A stretch of 64,000 nucleotides of DNA from Ichthyophis bannanicus (GCA_033557465.1 CM066047.1:1674001-1738000), one strand, 5' to 3'. Shown: positions 1 to 11,912, numbered from the stretch's first letter. Numbers and translations are program-made. The notes: generated from the sequence alone by a model not told the origin.

Positions 1-2087
1 GCAAAACCTACCACTTTAATGATGAATGGGAAATGGACTACTACTTCATCATGGTGAAAGACAAGTATTGTTGTCTAATTTGTAATGCCCCAGTATCCTT
101 GGCCAAAAAAGGTAATCTGGAACGTCATTATAAGGCTCTGCATAGCAATAAGTTTGATGCTGATTTTCTACCCAAAAGTGAAATTCATAAACTGAAGCTC
201 AAAGAACTTAAATCGAAATTGGCTACTCGGCAACATTCGGTCAATGCAACCATAGCATCCTTCAAGGTCAGCAACCTGAAGGGAAATTTGTAAAAGATTG
301 TTTTCTTGAAGCAGCTGACAATCTTTTTGAAGGATTTAAAAATTAGAAAGAGATCATAACTGCTATTCAAGATGTACAATTGTCAAACACCGTTGTGCGG
401 CAAATAGAAAAGATATGTGGAGAGACAACTGAACAATTGTTGGAGGATGTTTCAAATTGTGTTGCTTTCTCACTCCAACTGGATTAATTTACAGACATAA
501 GAGACATAGACCAGTTACTAGTCTTTGGATGGTTTTTGAAGACTTTGGTGTTAAAAAAAGAACTACTTGGAATGATTTCTTTAAAAGGGATAACTACTGG
601 TCAGGAAATATTCAGTTCTTTCCATTCTTTTGTGACAAAGTGTGATCTTCCATTGCATAGACTGTTTCCATCACTACTGATGGAGCAAGAGCAATGACAG
701 GTGAGGTTAACGATTTCATAGCCCTCTGTAGACAGCATGACGACTTCCCAGATTTCCTTTCTTACCACTGCATCATTCACCAGCAAGTTTTGACAAGCAA
801 GAGACTCAATACAAAGACTGTCATGGACATCGCTTTCAAAATTGTAAATTCAGTTCATGGAAGATCACTTCAAAGATGGATTTTCAATCTTACTCTTGAT
901 GAAGGGGTAGCGGAAATCATTTTGCACACAGATGTAAGGTGGCTAAGTAGGCACAAATTTCTGCAAAGATTTTGTGATTTGCTGAATGAAATAAGTTTTT
1001 TGAAGGAGAGGGGAGATGACTAAGCAGAGTTGGAAGATGAGGAGTGGTTATGTGATCTGGCATTTCTCGCTGACTTTACAGGCGAACTAAGTGATATGAA
1101 CCTTGAACTACAAGGTAAAAACAAATGCATTGGTGAGATGAGTACAGTTTCATCCTACAAGAGCAAATTTGAGTTAATGATGACTGACCATGCAAACAAC
1201 ACTTTTGATCATTTTCCTAATATGCAGGACCATCTGGGACAATATCCACATTTTGTTTTTCAGAACGAGAAGTATGTGACAGAAATCTGTTCTGTTATCC
1301 AGGAATTCGAAAATAGATTCTGTGACTTCCAAAAAATTGGAACAGTTGTGGAGTACTTGTCATTCCCATTCAAAGTAGATGTGGACATTAAAGAAACTGC
1401 AGCTGCTATCAGTAAAAATTACTCAATGAACAAGCCATCTCTTGAAAACGAAATATTAACCCTTAAAAATGACATTTTTCTCAAGACCCGTGCTGAGCAA
1501 GAATTGTTTTGGAAGCTAGTGCCTAGAGACAAATTTCCCAACTTGAGAAGATGTATTGAAGCTGTACACTCCTGTTTCGGTTCAACTTATTTGTGTGAAT
1601 CTGCGTTTTCCCATCTGAAAATGACAGAGTACACAATGTTCCAACATGACAGATGAACCTCTCCAGGATTCCCTGAGACTGGCCCTCACGCAATATTCAC
1701 CCAACTTAAAAAAGCTGGTGGATGAAATGCAGGCTCAGACGTCTCACTAAGCCTGGATCAATACTCAATTTAAATTTAACACAAATTACTCAATAAAAGT
1801 TAGTTATTACTCAATAAAACTTTAAGAAAAAATGTATTTTCCATTTTCCCTCGCAGTTCTTACTGGATTTTCGTCTCTGTTTTGTTTTTGCTTAATTTGC
1901 TTAACAGCTGATCACATCCAAATAAATGACAGAAGGTTCATTAAAAATGGGGGGGGGGATTCTTCATCTTTATTGGGTTAAAATTTAATTTGAAACTAAT
2001 TTGAAACTTAATTTTCATAGTGGTAGATTAGCGGCACTTTTGGCCGGAAAAAGTAGATCACGACCTGTTCGAAGTTGGACATGCCTG
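1..2087 (+). mobile_element. hAT DNA transposon, 3' part (5' end outside window)
   Basis: The segment holds a decayed hAT transposase followed by an AT-rich 3' untranslated part. It ends in a terminus-like sequence, AAGTTGGACATGCCTG, at 2072-2087. The bases after it (2088-2095) could be an 8-bp target duplication, but the left end lies outside the window, so this cannot be tested here. Coding capacity is broken by several frameshifts, so the copy is dead. A run of nine to ten G near 1950 is the only other oddity. Confidence 0.7.
33..1740 (+). pseudogene. hAT transposase (BED-finger, GTF2IRD2/ZBED-like), frameshifted
   Basis: The reading is split over at least four pieces in different frames (33-293, 457-645, 694-1023, 1030-1656 and on to about 1740). 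The first piece has a BED-type zinc finger (CLIC followed by H-x4-H in LERHYKALH). The middle has a patch typical of the hAT catalytic region (HTDVRWLSRHKFLQRF). The last has the hATC dimerisation signature (STYLCESAFSHLK). The arrangement matches transposases related to vertebrate GTF2IRD2/ZBED genes. Frameshifts and stops lie between all the pieces. I see no intact start-to-stop frame, so domestication in this copy is unlikely. Confidence 0.75.
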
Positions 2088-2480
2088 ACCTAGACTATTA
2101 GAAACGCGTACAGACCAGAATGGAAAACTCAAGAAAATAAAACCCTGAAACATAGAATACACTGAAGGCAGAAATAAATTTCCTCCTGTACTAGATAAAT
2201 TACAAGAAATACACATTTTTTGAAGCTGATATATTTAATTCTCTAAAACCTAAAAATGTCTCTTGTGCTTTTGTTGTTGGATAATTTCATTTTTCCAATT
2301 GATTGGTCCTGGTCTTTCTCATGGGTTGGTTTTCTAAGTCTCTCTTTCTAGGGTGTCATTTCAGTTTTCTTTCTTCACTCTCCATCTGCCCTTTGTCACT
2401 TACATCTCTTTGATAATGATTCTTCTATTTCATATTTCTTTCTCAATTTCTGTCATCTGCTTTTTTATCTACCTATAGGT
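2088..2480. other. No recognisable feature
   Basis: AT-rich sequence with no open frame and no repeat structure that I recognise. It separates the hAT end from the first L2-like fragment. Confidence 0.5.
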
Positions 2481-3985
2481 ATATCATATCTCTCCCCCCA
2501 ACACACACACAGCCCTCAGTCTTCCATTTACCAGCTTTCCAGGCCAGCCTCTTATTCCTCTGTCTTTCACCCACTTTCTAAGCCTCCCAATTTTACTGTT
2601 TGTACTTATTGCCTCCCCCATCTTCTGTCTATCTCATCACCAGCCTCAGCGTCTTTTCTGTTACTCATCCCCTCTTCTCTTCCGGTCAGTTTCTTAGGTC
2701 TTGCCCTCTGTCTAGGCTCCCATTCCTCTTCAAATACCTGTACCTGCCTTTTCACCCTCTTCATTGACCCTACCTCAGCCATATCTCAGCCCGTTTGTCT
2801 GATGTTGCTGCCTGGAAGTCTTGCTGCCATCTGAAATTGAACATGGCCAGGATGAAACTCTTTATTTTTATCCGTAAACCCAGTCTCCCCCCCCCCCCCC
2901 CTACTCTGTAATAGCAAAATTTGTCCCTTCCTTTTTGAGAACACTTTCAAGACATCCACTCTCGAGTCATTTCCTGTCTCTAGACTACTACAACCTGCTC
3001 CTCGCTGGTCTCCCCCTGAATAATCTCTCCCCCCCTTCAATCCATTCAAAATTCATCCACAACGCTAATCTCCAGCCAGTGTAGCTACACTGACATAACC
3101 CTTAAGTCACTTCATTGGCTTCCTATCCTTTTCTGCATCCAGTTAGAACTATTTCTTCTGACCTACAAGTGTATTCATTCTGTGTTTCCTCATCATCACT
3201 CCTCTTTCCCTACAGACCTCCTTGAGAACTCTGATCTTCTGACAGATCCCTTTTATATGCACCCTTCCTAATCGTCTCTCCGGGCCAGTCCAGGACATTT
3301 GGGTGGTCAATCCGCTCCAGCAGCTGGGGACTGAATACTGAACGGTTTTTCCTGACAGCTTACCCAGCTCCCCCTGGTGTCAGAGAATCAGTCTTTCAGT
3401 CCTCAGCAGCTGGATAGGACGTTGAATTGACCAGCTCCCCAGAGAGACGAATAGGACAGTTTTAGTTCTTCCCAGAAAAAAAAAAAGGGAAGCACAAGAA
3501 ATGGAACGAAACGCATAAAATAGTTTTTCACCTCATGCTGTATGTTCTAAGGATGGCTTGTCCGACAGTTAGCGTTTGTTGTTTTTGGTTCCAGTACTAG
3601 TTTGAGTTTCACTGCTTTGTTTACCGTAAGACTGATTCTCTGACACCAGGGGGAGCTGGGTAAGCTGTCAGGAAAAATCGTTCAGTATTCAGTCCCCAGC
3701 TGCTGGAGCAGATTGACCACCCAAATGTCCTGGACTGGCCCGGAGAGTACTCAAGGAAAGACAATTAGCAGGTAAGGTCTAATTTCTTCTTCTCTGCCAC
3801 TGCCAACTGAAGACCGTTCGTTCCACCTTGCTACACCATATGCCTGGAACAGACTACATGGCAACCTCTTTAGGAATCTTCATGCTATTGCCCATCAGCT
3901 CTCTCCACTGCTTCCCCATAATCTTTTTCCTCCACTGTCATATGAGCCTGTCTGAGGCAGTCTCTTCCTATAAATACTGCACTTA
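2481..3985 (+). mobile_element. L2-like LINE fragment, 3' coding end
   Basis: Translated pieces match the C-terminal part of L2-like reverse transcriptase proteins: a block around 3040-3180 equivalent to 'LQ..QN.A..L' followed by LKSLHWLPIL and LLTYKCIHS, and after 3780 the APYAWNRL-type block. The same order occurs in better-kept L2-like copies of this window (for example 46321-47316). The fragment is frameshifted throughout and is interrupted by the foldback element at 3276-3747. Confidence 0.65.
3276..3747. repeat. Foldback element with 120-bp inverted arms
   Basis: Positions 3276-3395 and 3628-3747 are inverted copies of each other over 120 bp with only a few mismatches. Both ends begin CTCTCCGGGCCAGTCC. 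The 232-bp loop contains an A run and no ORF. The flanking L2-like sequence continues on both sides, so it is an insertion. I could not find a clear target duplication. It is most likely a non-autonomous DNA transposon (MITE/foldback type) of unknown superfamily. Confidence 0.7.
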
Positions 3986-4432
3986 ACCTCTGCTCTGGAT
4001 GCTCTTGCTCCTCCCATTCTACATCATTTGAGGCATACTGTACTTCAGTGTTTGTTGTCCTTTAAAACCTGCTACCTACATTCCTGTACCCGCTCAGCTG
4101 AGCACATATGGCTCAAATCCCACACCCTTGTGGACTTCCTACATTTCATATTCATGCTTGCCTCTTTCTAGTTAGCCATAACTCTTGCTTCTGACTCTTG
4201 CCATCTGTTTATAACTCAACTCTCCTTAAAGTGCCTCTCCTCTGATCCCATTCCCACCTGTATACCAGATGCCATATTCCCACCTGTATACCAGATGCCA
4301 TATCTTCTGCTGTCATCCCTTCCATTTGTCATATCTTCAGCCTATTGCTTTCCACTGCAACTGTTCTTGCAGCCTTCAGGCATGCTGTGGTTACACCTCT
4401 CCTCCAGAAACCCTCACTAGACCCTATATGTC

Positions 4433-5160
4433 TTGAAGGACTACAAAAGCGGACTGCTGCTTCTGGAGAGAGATTTGCAACTTTAAGTATTTACTTATGG
4501 GAATTTTTCTAAATCTTGGGGAAAAAGGAATTCTTTAGATTAAAGCTGATTAATCTGTGAACCCAGTATATTTGTTAAATCAGTCAGGGCCTAGTAGCAG
4601 CAAAGAGTTTCAGTTTAAATTGAAAACACAAAAGGGAGCTTTCTGGTTAAATTTAGAACCCAGCAGAGAGCTGCTTCTTTAAATTTCATACTCAGTCAGG
4701 GCCTAGTAGCAGCAAAGAGCTTTAATTTAAAACAAATCAGAATATAACTTAGCATAAAAGGCAAAATAGGGTCATTATTCCTTGAGCAATAAATTATTTC
4801 TGGAGACCTTTACAAAGAGGCCTCCTACATAGGGGGCAAGAAACCTGTGAAATGTTTTAAATAAGTGTTAAAGCCAGGCAACAGATCAAAAGGCCAGTTT
4901 GCAAGACTCTCACTTTCAAGCAAGGACTCTCTTAATCACTCAGGAAATTGGTCACAGCTTACCTCAGAAGCACAGGCATAAATAGTTCAACCAGAGTTCT
5001 GTGCTTCTCGGTCTTGAAGGACTACAAAAGGGGACTGCTACTTCTGTAGAGAGATCTGCAATTGTAAGTATTTACTTCTGGGAATATTTCTAAATCTTGG
5101 GAGAAAAGGAATTCTTTAGATTAAAGCTGATTAATCTGTGAAATCAGTGTATTAGTTTTT
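4433..5160 (+). promoter_or_regulatory. CR1 A 5' UTR with two tandem start units
   Basis: The opening of the element (TTGAAGGACTACAAAAG, then a stretch of about 140 bp) occurs at 4433 and again at about 5018, in the same orientation and with high similarity. The first unit is followed by roughly 440 bp of 5' UTR before the second starts. The reverse-strand copy B has one unit only (its 5' end is at 16571). Tandem 5' units are known as repeated promoter modules in other LINEs; that role here is inferred. Confidence 0.55.
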
Positions 5161-5479
5161 CTCTCCCTCCGTCCCCAACACCCACCCACCCCTGGGATAA
5201 TCGTAGCTTTATAGCTGTTTAAACCTCTTAAAGGAAAGGAGGTGCCATATTCACTCTCAGGTGCAGCTGTTTATTCTCATCAGCATACATAAAGGACCTG
5301 GGATTAATTAAATTTCAGGTGAACAAAGTACATTAAACATATTAGGTATAGTTTTATTAGTATAAGTATCCCCAGCAAACCTTAGTAAGTAAAGAATTAA
5401 ATATCTAAACACAACCTTAAACAAAGATGCAGATAGCAATGCAGCAGAGAGAATGGGGGCTTTCCAGTCTTTTGCATTG

Positions 5480-6271
5480 AGTGTCACATGTATGTTTTTC
5501 TCCCAGTTGGTGAGGGGTCTTATGTGTGCACAAGGTGCAAAGAACTCTTTGCTTTCAGGGAACAAGTCCGATCTCTGGAGGCAAGAGTAGCAGACCTGGA
5601 AGACAGAGAGGTACATAGACGAGACCTACAGGGATATAGTCCTGAATGATAGGATAGCATCACCTGGAGTGGCATGAAGTGATCCTATAGCAAGGACCTG
5701 TCCTCCAGGTAATGTAAAACCCTCTCGCACCGAGGACGTTTCTCCAGGGCCAAGTCCCCATGAGGGAAGGGTTAGGACAGCTGTTGGTGATTCGATCATT
5801 AGGCATGTAGATAGCTGGGGGGCTGCTGGACGCGAGGATCGCTTGGTAACATGCCTGCCTCGTGCGAAGGTAGCGGACCTCACGCACCACCTAGAGAAGG
5901 TCTTAGATAGTGCTGGGGAGGAGTCTGATGTCTTGGTACATGTCGGTACCAATGACATAGGAAAGTGTGGTAGGGAGGTTCTGGAGGCTAAATTTAGGCT
6001 TTTAGGTAGGAAGTTGAATTCCAGAACTTCCAGGGTAGCTTTCTCTGAAATGCTTCCCGTTTCATGCGCAGGACCCAAAAGGCAGGCAGAGCTCCGGAGT
6101 CCCACTGTGTGGATGAGACAATGGTGCAGGGATCAGGGTTTTGGATTTGTTAGGAACTGGGAAACATTCTGGGGAAAGGAGGGGCTTTTCCGAAGGGATG
6201 GGCTTCACCTTAACCGGGCTGGAACCAGGCTGCTGGCATTAATCTTTAAAAAGGAGATAGAGCGCTTTTAA
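5480..6271 (+). pseudogene. CR1 A ORF1 (SGNH-esterase type), broken
   Basis: The 3' two thirds (5843-6271) are open and match ORF1 of copy B: VHVGTNDIGK (the GxND block) and RRDGLHL (the catalytic D-x2-H block). The upstream part holding the zinc-finger-like and coiled-coil region is split over other frames, with stops near 5590 and 5650-5700. Compared with copy B's 306 residues, the N-terminal half is lost as a continuous protein. Confidence 0.75.
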
Positions 6272-6554
6272 ACTAGATAATAGGGGAGAGCCGACAGTCG
6301 CCCAAGAGCGTATGCTTCGGAACAATGTATCCTTGAAGGATACTACCAAAAATAGAAGTTATGGCACATCAGCAGAGAAGTTCCATTAAAGGCAAAGGTA
6401 GCCCAAATGCCCTTGAGTACAGAGCAGACGGAACTTAAAGATTCCAAAGTACCCCTGCCTACTGATAACCCAATTAATATGAATAAAATACAGTCTCTAT
6501 AATGCTTGTATGCAAATGCTAGAAGTCTAAAAAATAAGATGGGAGAGTTAGAAT

Positions 6555-7512
6555 TGTGATAAGGAAGCTTATCATAGCTCAGGAAGGAGCTATAGAAAAG
6601 GTGAAGTGACTCTGAACAAGCAACCTGTCAGTTCTGGTAGAAATGAGAAAACAGAATATTTCCATAAAAGACTATCAGTCCCAGAATGCACCAGGTTTCC
6701 AACAGCCATTAGAGGAGCTGAAGTGGGGAAACGTGTGTTCAATCAGGAGGGCTATGAGGTAATCCCTAAGCACTCATCTCAAAGGGCAGGGCCTGATTCA
6801 GCACAGCTGCGCTGTGCTAAGGTGGAGCACTCATCAAAGCAGAATAAAGGTAGAGTTTATTCTACAGAGAATTATCCTTATCCTCAGTTTCATCTGGGAG
6901 ATCCTCAGGATCAACTTGGAGATCCTCATCTTGGACAGCTTCATCTGGAGGATCATCAGAAGCAAAAGCCAAACCGGACGGATAGAGAGGGCAAGAAACC
7001 CTTTGGAAGAAAGAAGAGAAAAGCCTTTGGGAGGTCTAAAGGAGTCCAGAGCAATACGTATACTGGAAGGCATTCCAAGGGCCAGCATACACCATTGGAC
7101 TGGGGAAAGCCAGAGGAATGGTGCTGCAGAGCTAGGAATCTCCAGAGGGTACCTGTGAGGGAGACGGCTGCACGTGGAAGGGACCCTAAGACCCGTGCCA
7201 GAAGGTATGTGAAGAGAGATCCAGTGTCCAGGGATCTGGATTGGAAGGCTGGACATAACAACTGGACTACATACTGGCCAGGCTATTTAGAGAGGAACTC
7301 TAACAGCAATGGAAGCTCAGGTATGAACACTGATCTATGCCCTAGCTATAACCTTGAAAGACAGCAGGGAAACAAGTATTCTCCTGAAAGTGCTCCATTG
7401 AGAAATTCCTCTGCCAATCCATGATATTGAACCGATGATTGTGGAGGAAGAAGAAGTCTTAGATATAGGCTGTGAATATATGGATTGCTCTCTGTCTAAA
7501 CTCCTTTGGTGA
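6555..7512 (+). pseudogene. LTR-encoded reading frame of solo LTR 2, no ATG start
   Basis: The frame is open from the first LTR base (TGT) to 7424, about 290 codons, then continues one frame over to the stop at 7510-7512. The product is polar and basic, with an internal repeat around GDPQDQLGDPHLGQ (about 6898-6950). After the single frameshift near 7395-7420 it ends CEYMDCS at 7471-7491, matching the C-x2-MDC tail of the other two LTR frames. No in-frame ATG occurs in about the first 250 codons. This argues for translation as an extension of an upstream pol frame. Function unknown. Confidence 0.6.
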
Positions 7513-8138
7513 TTTACTGTTACAAAGTACAGCAACCATCACAAAGAAATACAAACTTGTTCTTTAATCTACTCAGAAAAGATCCTGAGTAGGATTTTGG
7601 GCCACGCAGTAGAAAGCAAGCCAGCTAAGGGGTTTCAGCTGGATAACTGCTAGCAATTGAGCCTTACCTAATTGCTTGTGAGCTCTGAGGGAATCACTTC
7701 TGAGTCTATGTGTGAAGATATAAGAAGTTAACCTGAAAAGAACAGTTTTTTCCCTTCTTTGTGGGTTTTGCTTGTTGTTTGAAACACTGCTAAGAAAATA
7801 TTAGCTAATGCCTACAGAAAAGACCAGTTTGTTACCAGCCAGGTCTTTATTCTTTTCATTTGATTGCCTGACAAGTTCATCTGTTTTCCTGATTTTGTTT
7901 TTCTAAGTTTAACACTGAAAGCAAGTATCCTGTTTTATGTGCTACCAAGCATATCTGTGTTGGGAGAAATAACCCCATAAATAAATATCTCATTGGCTTT
8001 ACACTCAAGCACAACTAATTATTGTGAGCAGCTGTGTCTGGTGTGAATGGACTGCATTTCCCACAATCCCTTGCAAATCATATTGATATATGCACTTGCC
8101 AAGACTGTAAACATTCTCACCCAGGCAGCCGTCTGACA
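6555..8138 (+). mobile_element. Solo LTR 2 (1584 bp) of a dUTPase/SCAN-gag LTR family relative
   Basis: It begins TGTGATAAGG, ends GTCTGACA, and is flanked by GAAT at 6551-6554 and 8139-8142. The surrounding CR1 A reads through normally once the LTR and one GAAT are removed. It resembles the LTRs at 51613 and 17714 in length, 4-bp duplication, a long reading frame that opens at the first codon, an AATAAA at 7980-7985 and a CACAACTA/ACTGCATTTCCCACAATC block before the end. It is the most diverged of the three. It is solo, so the internal part was lost, presumably by LTR-LTR recombination. Confidence 0.8.
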
Positions 8139-10585
8139 GAATATATAGCACTAAATGAGAAGTTAGATATGATTGGTATCTTAGAGACATGGTGGAAGGA
8201 GGACAACCCGTGGGATACTGTGATACCTGGGTACAAACTATATTGTAATGATAGAGCTGATCAAATTGATGGAGGGATTGCACTCTATGTTAAAGAAGGC
8301 ATTGAGTCACAAAGGATTAAAGTTCTACAGGAAACAAAATTTGCAGTAGAATCTCTATGGATTGAAATTCCATGTTAAAAGGGGAAGGCGATGGCAATGG
8401 GGAGTGTACTATCGACCGCCTGGCCAGAATGAACAAATGGATGATGAAATGCTCAAAGAAATCAAGGAAGCTATCAAAAGTTACAGAACGGTAATAATAG
8501 GTGATTTCAATTACCCCGGTATTGACGGGGTCAGTGTCACGGCAGGACATACTAGGGAGATAAAGTTTCTAGATGAAAGAAATGACTGCTTCTTGGAGCA
8601 GCTGGTTCATGAACCGACCATAGGGGAAGCCATTTTGGACTTAGTCCTTGGTGGAACACCAGATCTGGTGCAAGAGGTAAGGATGATGGGGCCACTTGGT
8701 AATAGTGATCATAGCATTTGTTTTAATTAATGGAGGAGAGATGGTAAGGAAATCCACAGTACTACCTTTAAGTTTCGAAAGGGCGACTATGATAAAATAA
8801 GGAAAATAGTTAAGAAAAAACTAAAAGGAGCATTTGCAAAGGTTAAAGACTTGCATCAAGCTTGGGTGGTGTTTAAAAATACTATCTTGGAAGCCCAGAC
8901 CAGCTGTATTCCATGCTTTAAGAAAAGTGGAAGGAAGTCCAAAAAACTGCCAGCATGGTTTAAAGGTGAGGTCAGAGAGGCTGCTGTTGCCAAAAAAAAG
9001 CATCTTTCAGGAAATGGAAAAAAAAGCCAAATGACGAAAACTGGAAACAGCACAAGCAAGTTCAATGCAAGGCATTGATAAGGCAGGGAAAGAGAGAATT
9101 TGAGAAGAAACTTGCTGTGGAAGCAAAAACGCATAGTGAAGATTTTTTCAAGTACATTCGTAGCAAGAAACCTGTGAGAGAGTCAGTTGGACCATTAGAT
9201 GATAGAGGGGCAAAAGGGGCAGTAAGAGGGGATAAGGCTATAGCAGAGAGACTGAATGAATACTTTGTTTCGTCCTTTATTCAGGAAGATGTAGGGAAGT
9301 TACCCATGACTGGTGATACTGTGGAAGAATTGAAAGAAATATCGCTACACCAGGAAGATGCATTACAACTATTTGATAAACTTAAAGAGTAGCAAATTAC
9401 CTGGACTGGATGGTATACATCCAAGGGTGTTGAAAGAACTGAAATATGAGATTGCAGACCTGCTATTAGCAATCTGAATTTTCATTAAAATCATTTGTAA
9501 TACCTGAAGATTGGAGGATCGCCAATGTAATGCCAATTTTTAAAAGGGTTCCAGGGGTGATCCTGGAAACTACAGACCAGTGAGCCTGACGTCAGTACTG
9601 GGAAAAATGGTAGAAACCATCTTAAAGAACAAAATTACTCAGCATGTTAGATAGTCATGGCTTAATGGGAGACAGCCAACATGGCTGTAGATAAGGATGA
9701 TCTTGTCTTACTAATCTGTTATGTTTTTTTGAAGGTGTGAATAAACAGGTAGACAAAGGTGAGTCGGTTGATATAGTGTATCTGGACTTTCAGAAAATCT
9801 TTGACAAGATCCCTCGGAGACTTTTGGCAAAACTTAAGTCATGGGATAGGAGGTGATGTACTACTGTGGATCAGGAACTGGTTTAAAGATAGAAAGCAGA
9901 GGGTAGGGCTAAATGGCCAATTTTCCCAATGGAAAAAGGTGAATAGTGGAGTACCCCAGGAATCTGTGCTGGGTCCGCTGCTTTTTGGCGTATTCATAAA
10001 TGACCTGAAAAAGGGAATAACGAGTGAGGTTAACAAATTTGTAGATGACACAAAACTATTTAAAGTTGTTAAAACACAAGAGGATTGTGGAAAATTGCAA
10101 GAGGATCTTGATAAATTGGAAGACTGGGCATCCAAATGGCAGATGAAATTTAATGTGTACAAGTGCAAAGTTATGCACCTAGGAACGAACAACCCAAACT
10201 ATGGTTTCACGATTCAAGGTTCTGCACTGGGACCCACCATCCAGGAAAAAGATTTAGGTACCATCATGGATAACATGCTAAAACCCTCCACCCAGTGTGC
10301 AGAGGCGGCCAAGAGAGCAAATAGAATTCTAGGTATCATAAGGAAAGGAATGGAAAATAAAACAAAGGATATTATAATGCCTCTGTATTGTTCCAAGGTG
10401 TGACCGCACCTTGAATATTTGTGCAATTCTGGTCGCCATATCTTAAAAAGGATATAGCAGCATTATAAAAGGTACAGAGAAGCGCCACCGAAATGGTAAA
10501 GGGGATGGAAGGATACTCCTATGAAGAGAGGCTAAAAAGGTTAGGGCTCTTCAACCTGGAAAAGAGATGGCTGAGGGGAGATATG

Positions 10586-10890
10586 GCTGAGTGGAGGCGT
10601 GGCCTAGTGGTTGGGGCAAGGTACTTCAGGCCGGAAAGTCGGGGGTTCAAATCCCACTAAAGGACAGCAACCTTGGGCCGGAAGGACTGGGGTTTCTAGT
10701 CCCACAGGTGCTCCTTGTGGTCTTGGGCAAGCCACTTAACCCTCCATTGCCCATGTTCCCTGTAAGTATTAGTGGATGTGTCTCGTATCTCCTCGTGTTA
10801 AATGTATCCCCCAATTGTGTTGTGACCACTTTGATTGAAGGATAAGGTGGTATACAAAACTGTCTAAATAAATAAATAAAAATAAAATAA
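10586..10890 (+). mobile_element. tRNA-derived SINE with CORE-like middle and L2-like tail
   Basis: A pol III A box (TGGCCTAGTGG, 10600-10610) and B box (GGTTCAAATCC, 10644-10654) sit at tRNA-like spacing. They are followed by a MIR/CORE-like block, TGGTCTTGGGCAAGCCACTT (10718-10737), and a tail with a CCACTTTGATTG...GGTGGTATACAAA signature and an (AAAT)n end, like the 3' ends of the L2-like LINEs here. It interrupts CR1 A ORF2 between GATATG and ATAGAGG. The target duplication is short or unclear (ATG at most). Mobilisation by the L2-like LINE is inferred from the shared tail. Confidence 0.75.
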
Positions 10891-11912
10891 ATGATAGAGG
10901 TCTATAAATTAATGAATGGAGTGGAACGGGTAACCGTAGATCGATTGTTTACATCATCAAAATATAAAAGGACTAGGGGACATGCAATGAAGCTAAGACT
11001 AATAAGAGAAAATATTTTTTCACTCAACCTGTAACGAAACTCTGGAATTTGTTACTGGAGGATGTAGTAAGAGCTGTTAGTGTAGCTGGGTTTAAAAGGT
11101 TTGGACACGTTCCTGGAGAAAAGGTCCATAAACCATTAGTAAAAGGGACCTGGGATTTCACTGCTTGACCCAATACAAGCATTGAGGAACCTGTATTTTG
11201 GGGAAACTGCTGGGTACTTATGACCTACTATCGATTGGCCACTGTTGGAAACAGGATATTGGGCTTGATGGACCTTGGTCTGACCCAGAATGGCATATCT
11301 TATGTTCTTATGTCCTAATTATTGACCCATCTCCCGCCACTTCTTTATTTCTAAACTACTTGAACATGCCGTTCACTACTGTTGCTTTGACTTTCTTTCC
11401 TCTTGAGCCCTTCTGGATCTGCTGCTATCTGGCTTTCGCCCTCTACATTCTACTGAAACTGCTCTTTCCTAAGTCTCCCATGACTTGTTCCTGGCCAAAT
11501 CCAAGGACCTTTACGTGATCCTCATCCTTCTTGACCTTTCTGCTGCTTTTGACTGTTGATTGCCACCTTCTCCTCTATACCCTGTCCTTGTTTTGGTTTT
11601 AAGGGCTCTGTTTTCTTCTTATCATCTTACTGCACTTTGTGTATGTTCTGTTGGCTCCTCCCCTCTACTGTTATTGTTCTCTCATTTGGGACTTTCTTTC
11701 TCTACACTCAGTCCCTACTTGCACTCTTCTCTTCCCATGGTTTTCATAAGAACATAAGATATGCCATACTGGGTCAGACCAAGGTCCATCAAGCCCAGTA
11801 TTCTGCTTCCAACAGTGGCCAATCTAGGTCATACGTACCTAGCAGTTTCCCCAAGGGACACAGGTTCCACAATGCTTGTATTGGTTCAAGCATTGATATC
11901 CTGGGTCCCTTC

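Larger units (their letters stand above)
6311..11130 (+). pseudogene. CR1 A ORF2 (endonuclease-reverse transcriptase), broken
   Basis: Homology to the intact 987-residue ORF2 of copy B is continuous but shifted between frames. The endonuclease motifs GDFNYPGID and GNSDHS lie at about 8500-8720, and the RT blocks VDIVYLDF and VDDTKLF at about 9765-10050. The RT centre reads VDD here, where copy B has ADD. The ORF is interrupted by the solo LTR at 6555-8138 and by the SINE at 10586-10890, and it has stop codons near 6340-6500, 8378 and 9392. Not functional. Confidence 0.8.
4433..11308 (+). mobile_element. CR1 LINE copy A, full length but decayed
   Basis: The element is flanked by the 6-bp duplication TATGTC at 4427-4432 and 11309-11314. 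Its order is 5' UTR, ORF1 (SGNH-esterase type), ORF2 (endonuclease and reverse transcriptase), and a 3' end with the GGTCTGACCCAGAATGGCAT-type signature shared by all CR1 copies here. It is longer than copy B (4825 bp) because it carries a duplicated 5' UTR block, a solo LTR (6555-8138) and a SINE (10586-10890). Both ORFs have frameshifts, so it can no longer move itself. Confidence 0.85.

Noticed and set aside
4251..4304. 27-bp direct duplication as a satellite
   Set aside because: Only two units; a simple slippage event inside an L2-like fragment.
6606..7424. A host exon encoding a 272-residue protein
   Set aside because: The frame begins at the first base of solo LTR 2, has no ATG start, and ends like the other LTR frames.
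10586..10660. A tRNA gene (A and B boxes present)
   Set aside because: The boxes belong to a SINE head; no cloverleaf acceptor stem could be paired, and the unit continues into a CORE block and LINE-like tail.
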